A stretch of 64,000 nucleotides of DNA from Gigantopelta aegis. Its lineage: Eukaryota; Mollusca; Gastropoda; Neomphalida; Peltospiridae. The notes under the pieces are model-generated. The model did not search any database and was not told the origin of the DNA. It saw nothing but the letters and a program-made list of their open reading frames with translations. Location: the NCBI RefSeq assembly GCF_016097555.1, contig NW_024532765.1:124001-188000 (forward strand). Reading direction: 5' to 3'. Positions 1 to 9,688 of this stretch are shown here, one piece after another. The stretch's first letter is position 1. Each line of letters begins with the position of its first letter. The position numbers were made by a program, and so were the translations under genes.

Positions 1-645
1 GGCGAACATGTTGGTCTATTTCAACATTAAAAAACAGGGGAAAAGTGCAGTAATAAACTCTGGATTGTATACTATTATAAACAGATTTTATGGTTATACC
101 ATCACATTTTTTTTTTTTGTCTTGAAACGAATTTTATATAAAATTTTATATTGAAATTAGTTTCTGGCATACTTCGTAATTCAACTGAATCATTTCGTAT
201 ACCCTCGGCATAATCCCAAATGTTTTCAAATTCTTTTCAAATCATTGGCATGATTTTGCAAGTAAAGTTTTGATTGGTCGAATGAAAGGTCAACTGGACA
301 TGATCTCCAACTGGGTGCTGTTAGATCCACAGGTAATAGTAATTAACCAGTGGAGCTAATTTTAATTATATTGAGTGAGATTTAGCAGTGCAACAATAAC
401 AGCGTGTAACATTGTTTTTAATTTCATGTCTGCAGTATTTCTTTGAAGTACCCAAGCCCAAATCTGAACTAAAACCAATATCTATTTTTAAAACCACACT
501 GGGTCTGGTGTTAATGCTAATAATAATTAGGCAAATACCTTCTTCTAATATTGGCTAAGAACAATTGCAATGACCTAGATTGACAACTACATGTATACTT
601 AGCTGTAAATTTAAGTGTAAGCTGGCTGTCTGTGTCAGAAACGTG
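1..645. other. AT-rich stretch without a recognised feature
   Basis: No convincing coding segment, RNA gene or repeat boundary was seen here. It ends at the 4-bp TATA target-site copy (646-649) that precedes the first transposon. Confidence 0.5.
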
Positions 646-649
646 TATA

Positions 650-1492
650 TGTTACAGTCAATCTGTGAAACCAGTCATTACGCGTAATGCCTAAACAAAT
701 CAGTCATTTCGCGAAGTGCCTGTGATCACCAGGCGATACGCGAAATGACTGAAAATTCCAGGCATTTCACGAAATGACTGATAATCATGGCCAGCCATTA
801 CGCAAAATGACTAAAGTGATTCAAGTCTTATTTGTGACACTTGTATACAGGCTTCTGGTCTTAAATATTGATAAAATCACATTTTAAGAACAAACAAGGA
901 TAAGTATATTGACTATACGATTTAAAAATACTACTTAATATTAATTATTATTCACCTTTTGCTATGACTTTCATCTCTATAAAACTAAACATGTTTCTGG
1001 AGTTTACTCATAAGTTCTTCTGTTGCAACCAGTACATGGCAGAGTCCTTTGAAGATAAATTTAAAACTAAGCCTTACATAAAGTATGAAGTTTGTAGAAA
1101 AGTGCTAATTCCAAAAGATGCACATTTCACAATGCTAGATCTTAAAACAGCAGCAGCTGATAGTGGAACAAAGAGCAGACATACCAATATGTTACTATAA
1201 TTATTTGAGACTGACTACTTGGTAACATTCAACCTCATATTCATGTACAACTTCTGAAATGATTTGATTTGAGTTTAAATAAAGCGTTACATTAGGACTT
1301 GAGTGGTGTGGTATTATAGATAGCACTTTAGTCATTTTGCGTAATGGCTGGCCATGATTTTCAGTCATTTCGTGAAATGCCTGGACTTTTCAGTCATTTC
1401 GCGTATTGCCTGGTGGTCACAGGCACTTCGCGAAATGACTGATTTGTTTAGGCATTACGCGTAATGACTGGTTTCACAGATTGACTGTAACA
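650..1492. mobile_element. Ginger-like non-autonomous transposon (843 bp, 169-bp terminal inverted repeats)
   Basis: The first 169 bases (650-818) are an almost perfect inverted copy of the last 169 (1324-1492), with only a few mismatches. The ends read TGTTACAGTC...GACTGTAACA, which fits the 5'-TGTNR terminus described for Ginger1 DNA transposons. A 4-bp direct repeat TATA (646-649 and 1493-1496) flanks it, also as expected for Ginger. Each arm carries about five iterations of a partly palindromic CpG-containing motif of the type CATTWCGCGWAATG, alternating AGTCATT and GGCATT/GGCGAT forms, probable transposase-binding sites. The centre (about 820-1320) has a 78-codon open frame with no recognisable domain, so the element is judged non-autonomous. 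Its outer ends match those of the adjoining longer element. Confidence 0.8.
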
Positions 1493-1780
1493 TATATATT
1501 ACAGTCAATGTGTAAAACCAGGCAATCTGTAGAATGCCTGAAAATTTCAGGCAATCTGTAAAGTAACTGATTCACTCAGGCAATCTGTATATTAAAATAG
1601 ATTGTTTTTTCAATGGATTAGAAGTCCATTGAACATGCATTCATGATAACTTTTGATGTTAACCTGTTTTAATCTATTAATTCTATACTTTGAAAAAATA
1701 ATCGTAACGGTTAATTACCTTAAAATAGATTGCTTTTTCAATGGATTAGAAGTCCGTTGAACATGTATTCATGATAACTT

Positions 1781-3012
1781 TTGATGTTAGCATGTCTTAA
1801 TATGGTATATGAATGTTTTTGCAACGGATTAGAAGCCAGGGTAAAGGTGTTTCTCCATAAATACAGTATGGATAGGCAGGCATATCATTGCTCAGCAATG
1901 GCAAAGTTAATGGATGTTCGTTTTAAGGAATTACTTCTAGCAAAGAAGGCCAGTGATACAAAGTTAGTGCTTATGCTGAAAGAGGAATATTTCCAAACAA
2001 TGGATGAGTTGAAGGAAGCTTGTTCGGTCAAATTAAAAACTGTTAGACAATACTACATTCTAGGACGGTACGAAATACTCCAATGTGGTGATGTGGAGAA
2101 GTGAATTCGCAAGTGTGCCAACTCGGCAGAGGAACCAATATACTTTGTGGACATTGATGAAATGTATGACATCATTAAGCATGCTCACATTTCAACTGGA
2201 CATGGAGGTCGCGACAAAATGGTTAGGTTTTTGTCTAGATATGCAAACATTACAAGGGAAAGCATTGAACTCTTCAAGTCTCTTTGCACTGAGTGCCAGA
2301 AGAAAAGAAAACGTGCTACAACAAAAGGGGTTGTCGTGAGACCGATATTATCAAAGGATTTTGGATCACGAGGGCAAGTGGATCTAATTGATATGCAATC
2401 CATGACAAAGGCACCACACTAGTGGATCATGGTCTATAAAGACCATTTTACAAAATACTGTGTCCTGCGCCCACTAACATCTAAACGTGCAGTAGAAGTA
2501 GCCTTTCAGTTGATGGACATATTTCTGCTCCTCAGTGCCCTTCAAATTCTAGAGAGTGATAATGGCAACGAGTTTACAGCATCTGTCATCACAGAACTCA
2601 AGATTCTGTGGCCCGATCTCCTCATGGTTCACGGCAAGCCTCGGCACCCTCAGAGTCAAGGATCCGTTGAACGGCTGAACTGTGATGTGAAAGATATGTT
2701 GATTGCATGGCTCGGTGATAACAACTCAACAGACTGGCCTATGGGATTGTGATTTGTTCAATTCCAGAAAAACTGCAGTTATCATTCTGGCATCAAGCAG
2801 ACACCATACAAGGCCTTATTCGGTACTGATACACGAATTGGATTGCGTACCTCTGTCTTACCAACTGACATTCTGGAACGCATGGTGTCTGAAGAGGATC
2901 TCATTGCAGCATATGCTACAACAGACAGTTCATCAAACATGGATGCTGCAGAATCTGATGGACCTGAGCAGGACAGTCAACGTCACCAATGATATTCCCG
3001 AATCCTTGTCAG
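1781..3012 (+). pseudogene. Integrase (rve, KRBA2-like/Ginger) pseudogene, N-terminal and catalytic part
   Basis: One reading frame runs through this stretch but is broken by in-frame stops at 2102-2104 (TGA), 2420-2422 (TAG), 2750-2752 (TGA) and one near 2990. In order it shows an N-terminal helical region, an H2C2 integrase zinc-binding motif (HAHISTGHGG ... CTEC, about 2176-2294), and a retroviral-type integrase core with VDLIDMQ, then SDNGNEF, then QSQGSVERLN. These hold the D, D and E catalytic residues, with about 36 residues between the second D and the E. After the core, PYKALFGTDTRIGLR is typical of the integrase C-terminal side. A consensus donor (CAG|GTATGT) follows at 3012/3013, so the gene probably had an intron. 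The stops rule out a working protein. The similarity to KRBA2-like integrase proteins is from memory. Confidence 0.8.
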
Positions 3013-3336
3013 GTATGTTCACACTGTTCGTCACTATATGGCATGCTGTGTATGATGTTATCACCGTATAGTATTACTTTCCAATGAACCACTTTAAAAT
3101 TAATTTTACTCTGAACTAATATATTATATATAGCATATTATTACTTTTTCATACACAACAAAAATAGTTCACCACTATGCCACAATTAGTACTATTAATA
3201 ATATGTTATAACAGGCTTTTTGGTTAATGGATGACAAGATTTTTTCTCGGTGTTTTTTCATGTAATAAAAAGTAAACTGATATATGTATTATCAATACTT
3301 AAAAAAATATTTAACAATGTTTTATTTTACATCTAG

Positions 3337-5159
3337 AACAACCAGCTCAACTCTCAGTGCAGCAAGAGAACATCTATATTCAACGTAAGCAAGCAGCTGA
3401 TGGTCAGATGGCACAAGCAGAACGCATGGCCAAACGAAGTCGTCTGGAGCATGTTGCTGGTAACCCAGGAGACAACATGACCATTCCTATCCCTTTGGTA
3501 GACAGTGGTAAAGGGGATCCTCGTAACATCATGGGTGTGATTGTTGATCGAGATCAAAATGACTTGTACTGCATTGCAGTTCACGCAGGACTACTTAAAG
3601 GACAATACAGCAGGAACCAGTTTGATTTATGTAACCAAAAGTTATATACTTTAAGTGACATGTGTACCGACATTGAGGTGGGACTCAGACATGCAGTGAA
3701 AGATGAGACACAGACCTGTCAACCCTCCCGGATTCCGCGGGAGTCTCCCGGTATTTGATCAAATCTCCTTTCGCCTGTGCGGGAGACAATTTCTCCTGTT
3801 AAATGACATTTTTGTAAGCATAAAAAAAAATTGATCCTCTTTTGTCAAAATAACATAAGGGAAGTAACTCTGCCTTTTTTTCTCATTCGGAAAATGTCGA
3901 CTACTTTCGGTTTCTGAGAATGTAACAGGCCGAATTGTCCCGACTGTTTAACCTTTGCCGAAGTGAGAATTGTGGGATAGCCTATTTATATTGTTAAAAA
4001 AGCACATGGAGTTTATAAAATGATGTGTTATTATAATGTTTGTTGTCATCGTAATGGTTACGAAGCGTGTTGCCGCTAATTCAACAGGCTGTGTTGCCAT
4101 ATAAAAAAACCTATCCAATTTAGTTCTAATAACACCTCTGAATTGTAAAATGTCTTCCCACTGGATTACATAATGCAACTATGACGAATCTGAACTGCCA
4201 GACTCCGAGTTGACAGCGATACACACGATGCATGTTAAAATCACATGTCACAGCAAGACAACGAAAAGATCAATTAACTGTATAAACATACTTGTGTCAG
4301 TTTGTGTGTTTGTATGTTTGTGCAGTAAAATGTTGGTTATAAGGGTACACTTCAAGAAATTATTTTTGTACAATTAAAAAATGTTGTGTTTGACGTTGAC
4401 ATAAAGTTACTCACGGAAATGGGTATAATTCCGGTATATTTTACATGATGTCCGTAATGAGGTTTTACTTATGATTAATGAAAATACAATGTTTATTGCA
4501 TCATTATAATGATTTTAAATAAGTACCACGCCACCGTTCCTCATTATAGTAAAAACTGAATATTAATTTATAAGATTTATATAAATTTGTCTTTGGTACT
4601 TATAGGTACACTAACCACAAATGATAATGTAACGCAACCTGTAAGGCTGTAAGTGTAATACCGTAAATGTACTAATTAATTTTTTTATTTCTTGTTAATG
4701 TTCTTAACATTTTTGGATAAAATATTGGGGTTTTTTTTAAAATATGTATTAAATCATAATAATATTTAAACTTAAAAAAAATAAAAAATAAAAATAATTA
4801 ATAAAAAAAATTTAATGCCAATATCTAAGGTTAACAAGTATATATGACATTATATAGTATTCATATAACTTCTTATAATAATGTTTTTTTTAAATCTTGT
4901 GATTTTGGGTTAAATTTTGTGAATTTAAAAAATCTCCTGCTTTTTGACAAAATCTCCTGCTTTTTCAACACGCACCTCCTGCTTTCTCTTGACTAAAGGT
5001 TGACAGGTCTGATGAGTCATTGGGTGGAGGTCAGGGCTATGCAAAATGTAATTGTGCTATTAGTGGCAAACGATGCTCATCAAACCGCTGCAAGTGCTAC
5101 AAGGCAGGTGTAAAGTGCAATAGCAGATGCCACTCCAGTCTGACCTGTCTAAATAAATA
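3337..5159 (+). pseudogene. Second exon of the Ginger integrase gene with Cys-rich tail, split by an insertion
   Basis: After a plausible acceptor (...acatctag) the frame reads a Gln/Ala/Arg-rich helix (QAERMAKRSRLEH), then GDNMTIPIPLVDSGKGD and LLKGQYSRNQFDLC, a module I associate with the C-terminal part of KRBA2-like integrases. The frame is interrupted at about 3708-3712 by a 1.3-kb element and resumes at about 5011 (DESLGGGQGYAKC), ending at a stop near 5157. The last 35 residues are a Cys-rich cluster (CNCAISGKRCSSNRCKC, then KCNSRCH) typical of CRC-type zinc-binding tails. The phase does not join the upstream exon cleanly, so either the splice sites differ from those proposed or a further base change occurred. 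Not functional as it stands. Confidence 0.65.
3708..5010. mobile_element. Non-autonomous DNA element nested in the Ginger gene
   Basis: It is bounded by a perfect 13-bp inverted repeat, AGACCTGTCAACC (3712-3724) and GGTTGACAGGTCT (4998-5010). GATGAG occurs just outside both ends (3702-3707 and 5011-5016) and may be the target duplication, though four bases separate the left copy from the inverted repeat. The interior is AT-rich, with CTCCCGG/CGGGAG motifs near the left end and three copies of a CTCCTGCTTT motif near the right end. It has no coding capacity. It cleanly splits the reading frame of the host element, proving it inserted later. Superfamily not assigned. Confidence 0.65.
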
Positions 5160-5181
5160 AATGTATAGAAGTGCTATTTTG

Positions 5182-5516
5182 TAAATGTTTTAATGATGTA
5201 TGTGATGTATGTTTTAATGCATTTATCTCAAATCTGTAGTAAAAATATTCAAATTGTTTTAATGATGTGCATCTATGTATGTTTTAATGTATTTAACTTA
5301 AATCCGTAGCAAAAATATTCAAATTGTTTTTAATGATGTATGTGATGTATGTTTTAATGTATTTATCTCAAAACCGTAGCAAAAATATTCAAATTGTTTT
5401 AATGATGTACATTGTATGTGATGTATATTTTAATGTATTTATCTCAAATCCATAGCAAAAATATTCAAATTGTTTTAATGATGTGCACCTATGTATGTGA
5501 TGTATGTTTTAATGCA
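5182..5516 (+). repeat. Tandem repeat, unit about 70-77 bp, between four and five copies
   Basis: Units begin TGTTTTAATGATGT and end GCAAAAATATTCAAAT. Copies differ by indels in a GTATGTGATGTATG segment. The array abuts the 3' inverted repeat of the Ginger element and the last unit runs into it. Confidence 0.8.
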
Positions 5517-5564
5517 TTTTCAGGCATTCTACAGATTGCCTGGTTTTACACATTGACAGTAACA

Positions 5565-5700
5565 TGTACACTACTGAGTTTGTTGTTAATTGCTGTTGTA
5601 CCTGTGCGTTAAGTCTTCTCAGCATTAAATTTTGGATGTAAATAAACAGCACTGGTAAGTAATTGTAAATTAGAAAGTGTGTTTCTGATAATTAGATACT

Positions 5701-5732
<32 letters not shown>

Positions 5733-6893
5733 CATTATTATTTTTTTTTAATTATTATTTATTAATAACAAATGGAACCCTAATTAATAGATGCGTTATT
5801 GAACAGTTTTTTGTTTTTCTTCCAGGTTCATTTAATTATTATTTATTTTATTTATTATTATTATTTTTTTTTTAAACAAAACTGCATGTCCCCCTAATAT
5901 TCTGAGAATAAGCCCACCCCAGGCTGAGACAAATAGGGTACTTTAACAATTTATCAAAGGTGTTTTCATTTCTCAAATGATGTCTGACTTACAAATGGAC
6001 ATAAACAGAAAGGATTAAGGAAAGAGGTTTCCATTGTAGAGGAAGTTGTGTTGGTCATTATATACATATATACACTACCGGTAAGTACAGACAGCACAGA
6101 CACAGAATGAAAATATCCTACCTGTACAAACGATAAGATGCTTGTATTATATATATTCTTTATTAATAAATGAGACAAATGATAATGCTTATTTGTAGTT
6201 TATTATTCTTGAAAATAATTATCAGAATCTGAAATATAAAGCATAGATAATACTGTATAAGAATATTTGGGGGCCAACAGAATATGATGCTGGGCTACCA
6301 CAATTTAGGCGGGCTCGAAAATATGGTATACTTAATTTCACCAGTAAATGATGACTTTCATTTTTTCAGCAAAAAATAAAAATGCAGGATTAAAAAAACC
6401 CCCAACATTATATGATATCCCGGTGAGATACTGGGTTCTTGAAGTCTGGTATCCAAAATTAAATTCTGGTATCCCCAGGATATCGGGATACCGTTATTCT
6501 CGAACACTGCCTTCTCAGGGAAATATTACAAGAAAATGCCAGAAATATAATTTACTATCTCAAAATAGTGTAGATATTAGAATGAATTATCTGCTAAGAT
6601 GATTCAAACATAAATATATTACTTGACTTCTTTTGTTTTACCGAGTTATTCAGTACTAAAGTTAGGGGACACCAATTTGCCCTGTTACTGCAGAACGACT
6701 CAGTTGTTTAAAATTGCTGTAGGTGATCATTTTGCTTTTGATAAAACCATTTTAAAGTTATCATAGGTAATAAATGTTTGAATTAAAATCCTGGGAATGG
6801 TTGAGAAAGTTACGAACTAGTCATTTGGAAAACATTTTTAGCTCTTGTCAGGAAGCATATATTCTTTTTAATTTTATACCCAGCAAACACTTA
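5565..6893. other. Stretch without a recognised gene
   Basis: Contains a 30-base poly-A tract (about 5703-5732) and AT-rich simple sequence. Around 6413-6497 there are three near-repeats of GATATCCCGG/ATATCGGGATACCG. No coding segment was supported. Confidence 0.45.
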
Positions 6894-7291
6894 AAGGGAC
6901 ATTCCTAAGGGACATTCCTGAGTTTGCTGCATTGTAAGATGTTTCCAACTAATAAAATATTTCTACTAATAAACTTACATATTAAATATATTTTCTTGTT
7001 TAGAATATCAGTGTCTGTATATTCAATGTGTTTTTGGTCGTCTTAATATTTGTAAGAAGCTCAAACTGGATTTTGTCTTCAAATAATTTCGTACGTACGA
7101 AAAAATAATATTTTAGGAAATAAAATGAGATTTAACCTAGTACAAATATTAGAACAAGCAGAAACAGGTTTAATATACAGCCGCTAATATTTTATGCAGA
7201 AAAATATATTTGGTATGTAATTACAATTGTTAAAAAGTCTCTGTTAGTCGATAACATCTTAAAAATTGCAGCAAACTCAGGAATGTCCCTT
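6894..7291. mobile_element. MITE, about 400 bp, TA-flanked
   Basis: Ends are inverted: AAGGGACATTCCT with GAGTTTGCTGCA on the left (6894-6930) and TGCAGCAAACTC with AGGAATGTCCCTT on the right (7267-7291). The left end holds a short duplication of GGGACATTCCT. A TA dinucleotide flanks each side, as in Tc1/mariner-type MITEs. A CGTACGTACG palindrome lies near the centre. From memory this family is frequent in gastropod genomes. Confidence 0.75.
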
Positions 7292-7369
7292 TAAGAAATA
7301 TGTGACGACAAAAATGCTGGCTGCCGTCTATTAAAGACATGTCTCTAGACAATGTTTAAACAAACTTAC

Positions 7370-7472
7370 CAAACGGCTGCCCACTGCTTGCAGCTGCCAT
7401 TGTGGATGATATTCTGTGACTACCTCATAATTTAATCAGCATTGTGAGGACATCTGTTGAAGTGCTAGTTTT
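7370..7472 (-). CDS. Candidate 5' coding exon of an unidentified gene (starts MAAASSGQPF)
   Basis: Read on the minus strand, a pyrimidine-rich tract ending TTTTCTCTCCAG precedes the exon, and a consensus donor G|GTAAGT follows it. An ATG at 7400-7398 lies in a good context (CCACAATGG) and opens MAAASSGQPF before the donor, leaving 31 coding nucleotides. The rest (7401-7472) would be 5' untranslated sequence. The Ala/Ser start resembles many metazoan N-termini but is too short to identify. Downstream exons, toward lower coordinates, were not found and may lie outside the window. It could also be a chance combination of good splice signals. Confidence 0.35.
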
Positions 7473-8400
7473 CTGGAGAGAAAAAAGAAGAAAAACATAA
7501 ATCATTAAGTATTAAAACATTGTATAATTTAATTTACTGGTAGAAGAAAAAAAAATATTGGAGAATTTTTACAAGAACTGGTCAAGTTGAATTGAACACT
7601 TAAATAACATTAGCTCCTTGAATTTGGCAAATTAGAGGGCACGGCCATTTGGCCTCAACTGATAGAGATATTCTTAGTGCATAACAGACAGAAGGCAAAT
7701 TTCAACAAACATCTTAATATAACAACAGAACCGTGTGTGTGTGTGTGTATGCGTGTGTGCATGCATGCGTATCTGTGTGTGGTCTGTGCATCTAACATTC
7801 CTCTCAATAATAAAGGCTTATAAGTTATAAGGTTGTTGTATATGTACATGAACCACCCTGATCTCTAGCTACTTTTGGAAGAGATTAGCCTTATACCAGT
7901 AGTGGGTTCTCTCTCTCATGGCCAATTGTTGAAATAGCCATATAACATATGCATGTTAGACACAAAATACATGTAGTCATATTTTAATGCTGTATCAGTT
8001 AATTGTTGTTAAACCAGGCCCTTAGGAACAATATCTAGAGGTGGGGGGGGGGGGGGGGCACAATCTCTAATAGTGAGGGACACAGTATCTTGTAGGATGC
8101 ATGGGCACAATCCACTTTTATCTTCATTTATAGAGTGACAAAAAACCACAAAAAAACAACATGCCTTTTCGTCCTCAAGTGGGGGGGTCCCCTGTTCCAA
8201 CAAACATTACTTGAATATATATATACATGGTACTTGTTGTATCCAGTATTGAAGACACAAGTTACATAATCATCAAAGCTACATGCATGTACGGTCAACT
8301 TTCAAGTTGCCTCTATATATACTTCCCAAAAATTAATGATCACTAATATCATTTCATTTCAATCTGATGTTTGTGCTTATAGCCAATTATGGTTCAAGCA
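7473..8400. other. Stretch with simple repeats only
   Basis: Holds a GT-rich microsatellite (about 7733-7783), an 18-base poly-G tract near 8041-8059 and short AT dinucleotide runs. No gene seen. Confidence 0.4.
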
Positions 8401-9079
8401 CATACCTCTGCTATCTGGGATGTCTGTGTAGGACAGTAGGTTAATGGTTAGTTGTTAGTGTGAGAATATTAGATCTCCCTGTTCACAATGGATGGGAGCT
8501 GGTACCAGAATGTGGACCCAGCACTGGTAGCAGGATGTGGACCCATGCAGTACCTACCAATGGCTTAACTACTATATCACGGAGGCTGGTACCAGGCATT
8601 GAACCATGCAGCCACTGTACTGACAATGCTTGAAATTGATAGGGGGAGAGGGGGAGAAAGCAAATGCCACTTAAAATGCACAATATTATTATTAGATAAT
8701 TTGAATAATCTGTTTCACAAACAGCTTTAATTGTGGGTTTGTTTAAACAGTAATTCAGATACATATTGATTACCCCTTAATTTCATGAGTGATAATATGA
8801 ATCTCAAACTTTTATATGTGCTTTTTTTCAAGTCCTCTGCATGAGTATCTGTCACTATCAAAAGATTACACCATCAATCTATATGACTGGTATATCACAA
8901 GCCGTGGTATGTACTATCCTGTCTGTGGGATGGTGCATATAAAGGATCCCTTGCTGCTAATCAAAAAGAGTAGCTCAATATCTGTGTGGTCCTTAACCAT
9001 ATGTCTGACAGCATATAACCGTAAATAAAATGTGTTGAGTGTGTCGCTAAATAAAACATTTCTTTCTTTCTTTCTTTCC
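8400..9079 (+). repeat. SINE-derived sequence, degenerate, with complete 3' tail
   Basis: The 3' half (about 8880-9079) matches the SINE downstream (9286-9676): TAAAGGATCCCTTGCTGCTAA, GTGTGGTCCTTAACCATATG and the tail TAAATAAAACATTTC followed by (TTTC)n. The 5' part (8400-8620) has repeated 'ggtaccag...tgtggaccca' phrases that look like another repeat head rather than the tRNA-like head of the intact copy. Confidence 0.6.
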
Positions 9080-9285
9080 ATGTCTATAATTAGGCATCTC
9101 ACTTTCTAGCATTTGTTTCCATCTTACAATTTGACAATATGAATTTTAAGCCTTGAAATTTAAATGGCTCAATGGCAAACTTCTAGCTGAACTGTAACTC
9201 TCAACAAGAAAGATTCAGCAAGACCATCAGTATCAGCTTCTAAATATGAAGTTCAGACATACTGTGGTGGACATCAATGCATGTA

Positions 9286-9676
9286 CCGGCCTCGGTGGCA
9301 TCGTTAGGTTAGGCCATCAGTCAACAGGCTGGTAGGTACTGGGTTCGGATCCCAGTCAAGGCATGGGATTTTTAATCCAGATACCGCCTCCAAACCCTGA
9401 GTGAGTGCTCCGCAAGGCTCAATAGGTAGGTGTAAACCACTTGCACCGACCAGTGATCCATAACTGGTTCAACAAAGGCCATGGTTTGTGCTATCCTGCC
9501 TGTGGAAAGCGCAAATAAAAGATCCCTTGCTGCTAATCGGAAAGAGTAGCCCATGAAGTGGCGACAGCGGGTCTCCTCTCAAAATCTGTGTGGTCCTTAA
9601 CCATATGTCTGATGCCATATAGCCGTAAATAAAATGTGTTGAGTGCATCGTTAAATAAAACATTTCTTTCTTTCTT
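9286..9676 (+). mobile_element. Full-length tRNA-derived SINE with target-site duplication
   Basis: A 12-bp perfect direct repeat TCAATGCATGTA flanks it (9274-9285 and 9677-9688). The head has a pol III B-box-like GGTTCGGATCCC (about 9342-9353) and an upstream A-box-like segment, as in tRNA-derived SINEs. The body shares its central and 3' region with the copy ending at 9079. The tail is TTAAATAAAACATTTC plus (TTTC)n. The intact target duplication shows insertion by target-primed reverse transcription. The head is diverged from any tRNA gene. Confidence 0.85.
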
Positions 9677-9688
9677 TCAATGCATGTA

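Larger units (their letters stand above)
1497..5564 (+). mobile_element. Ginger1-like DNA transposon relic with integrase gene
   Basis: About 45 terminal bases are an inverted repeat: 1497-1547 (TATTACAGTCAATGTG...) matches the complement of 5517-5564 (...CATTGACAGTAACA). The outermost bases equal those of the neighbouring short element, so both belong to one family group. The inner TIR differs: three copies of CAGGCAATCTGTA replace the CG-rich motif. Flanks are TATA (1493-1496) and TGTA (5565-5568), an imperfect 4-bp target duplication. Inside lie an integrase pseudogene (1781-3012), a C-terminal exon (3337-3711, resuming at 5011), a secondary insertion (about 3708-5010) and a tandem repeat next to the 3' end. 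The integrase, TGT/ACA ends and TIRs together point to Ginger1, a DNA transposon group related to Gypsy integrases. Confidence 0.75.

Noticed and set aside
964..1200. 78-codon open frame inside the short Ginger-like element
   Set aside because: No domain recognisable, lies in a non-autonomous element, and low-complexity AT composition explains its length.
9286..9370. tRNA gene
   Set aside because: B-box present, but it heads a 390-bp element with a SINE tail and target duplication; it does not fold as a complete tRNA by eye.
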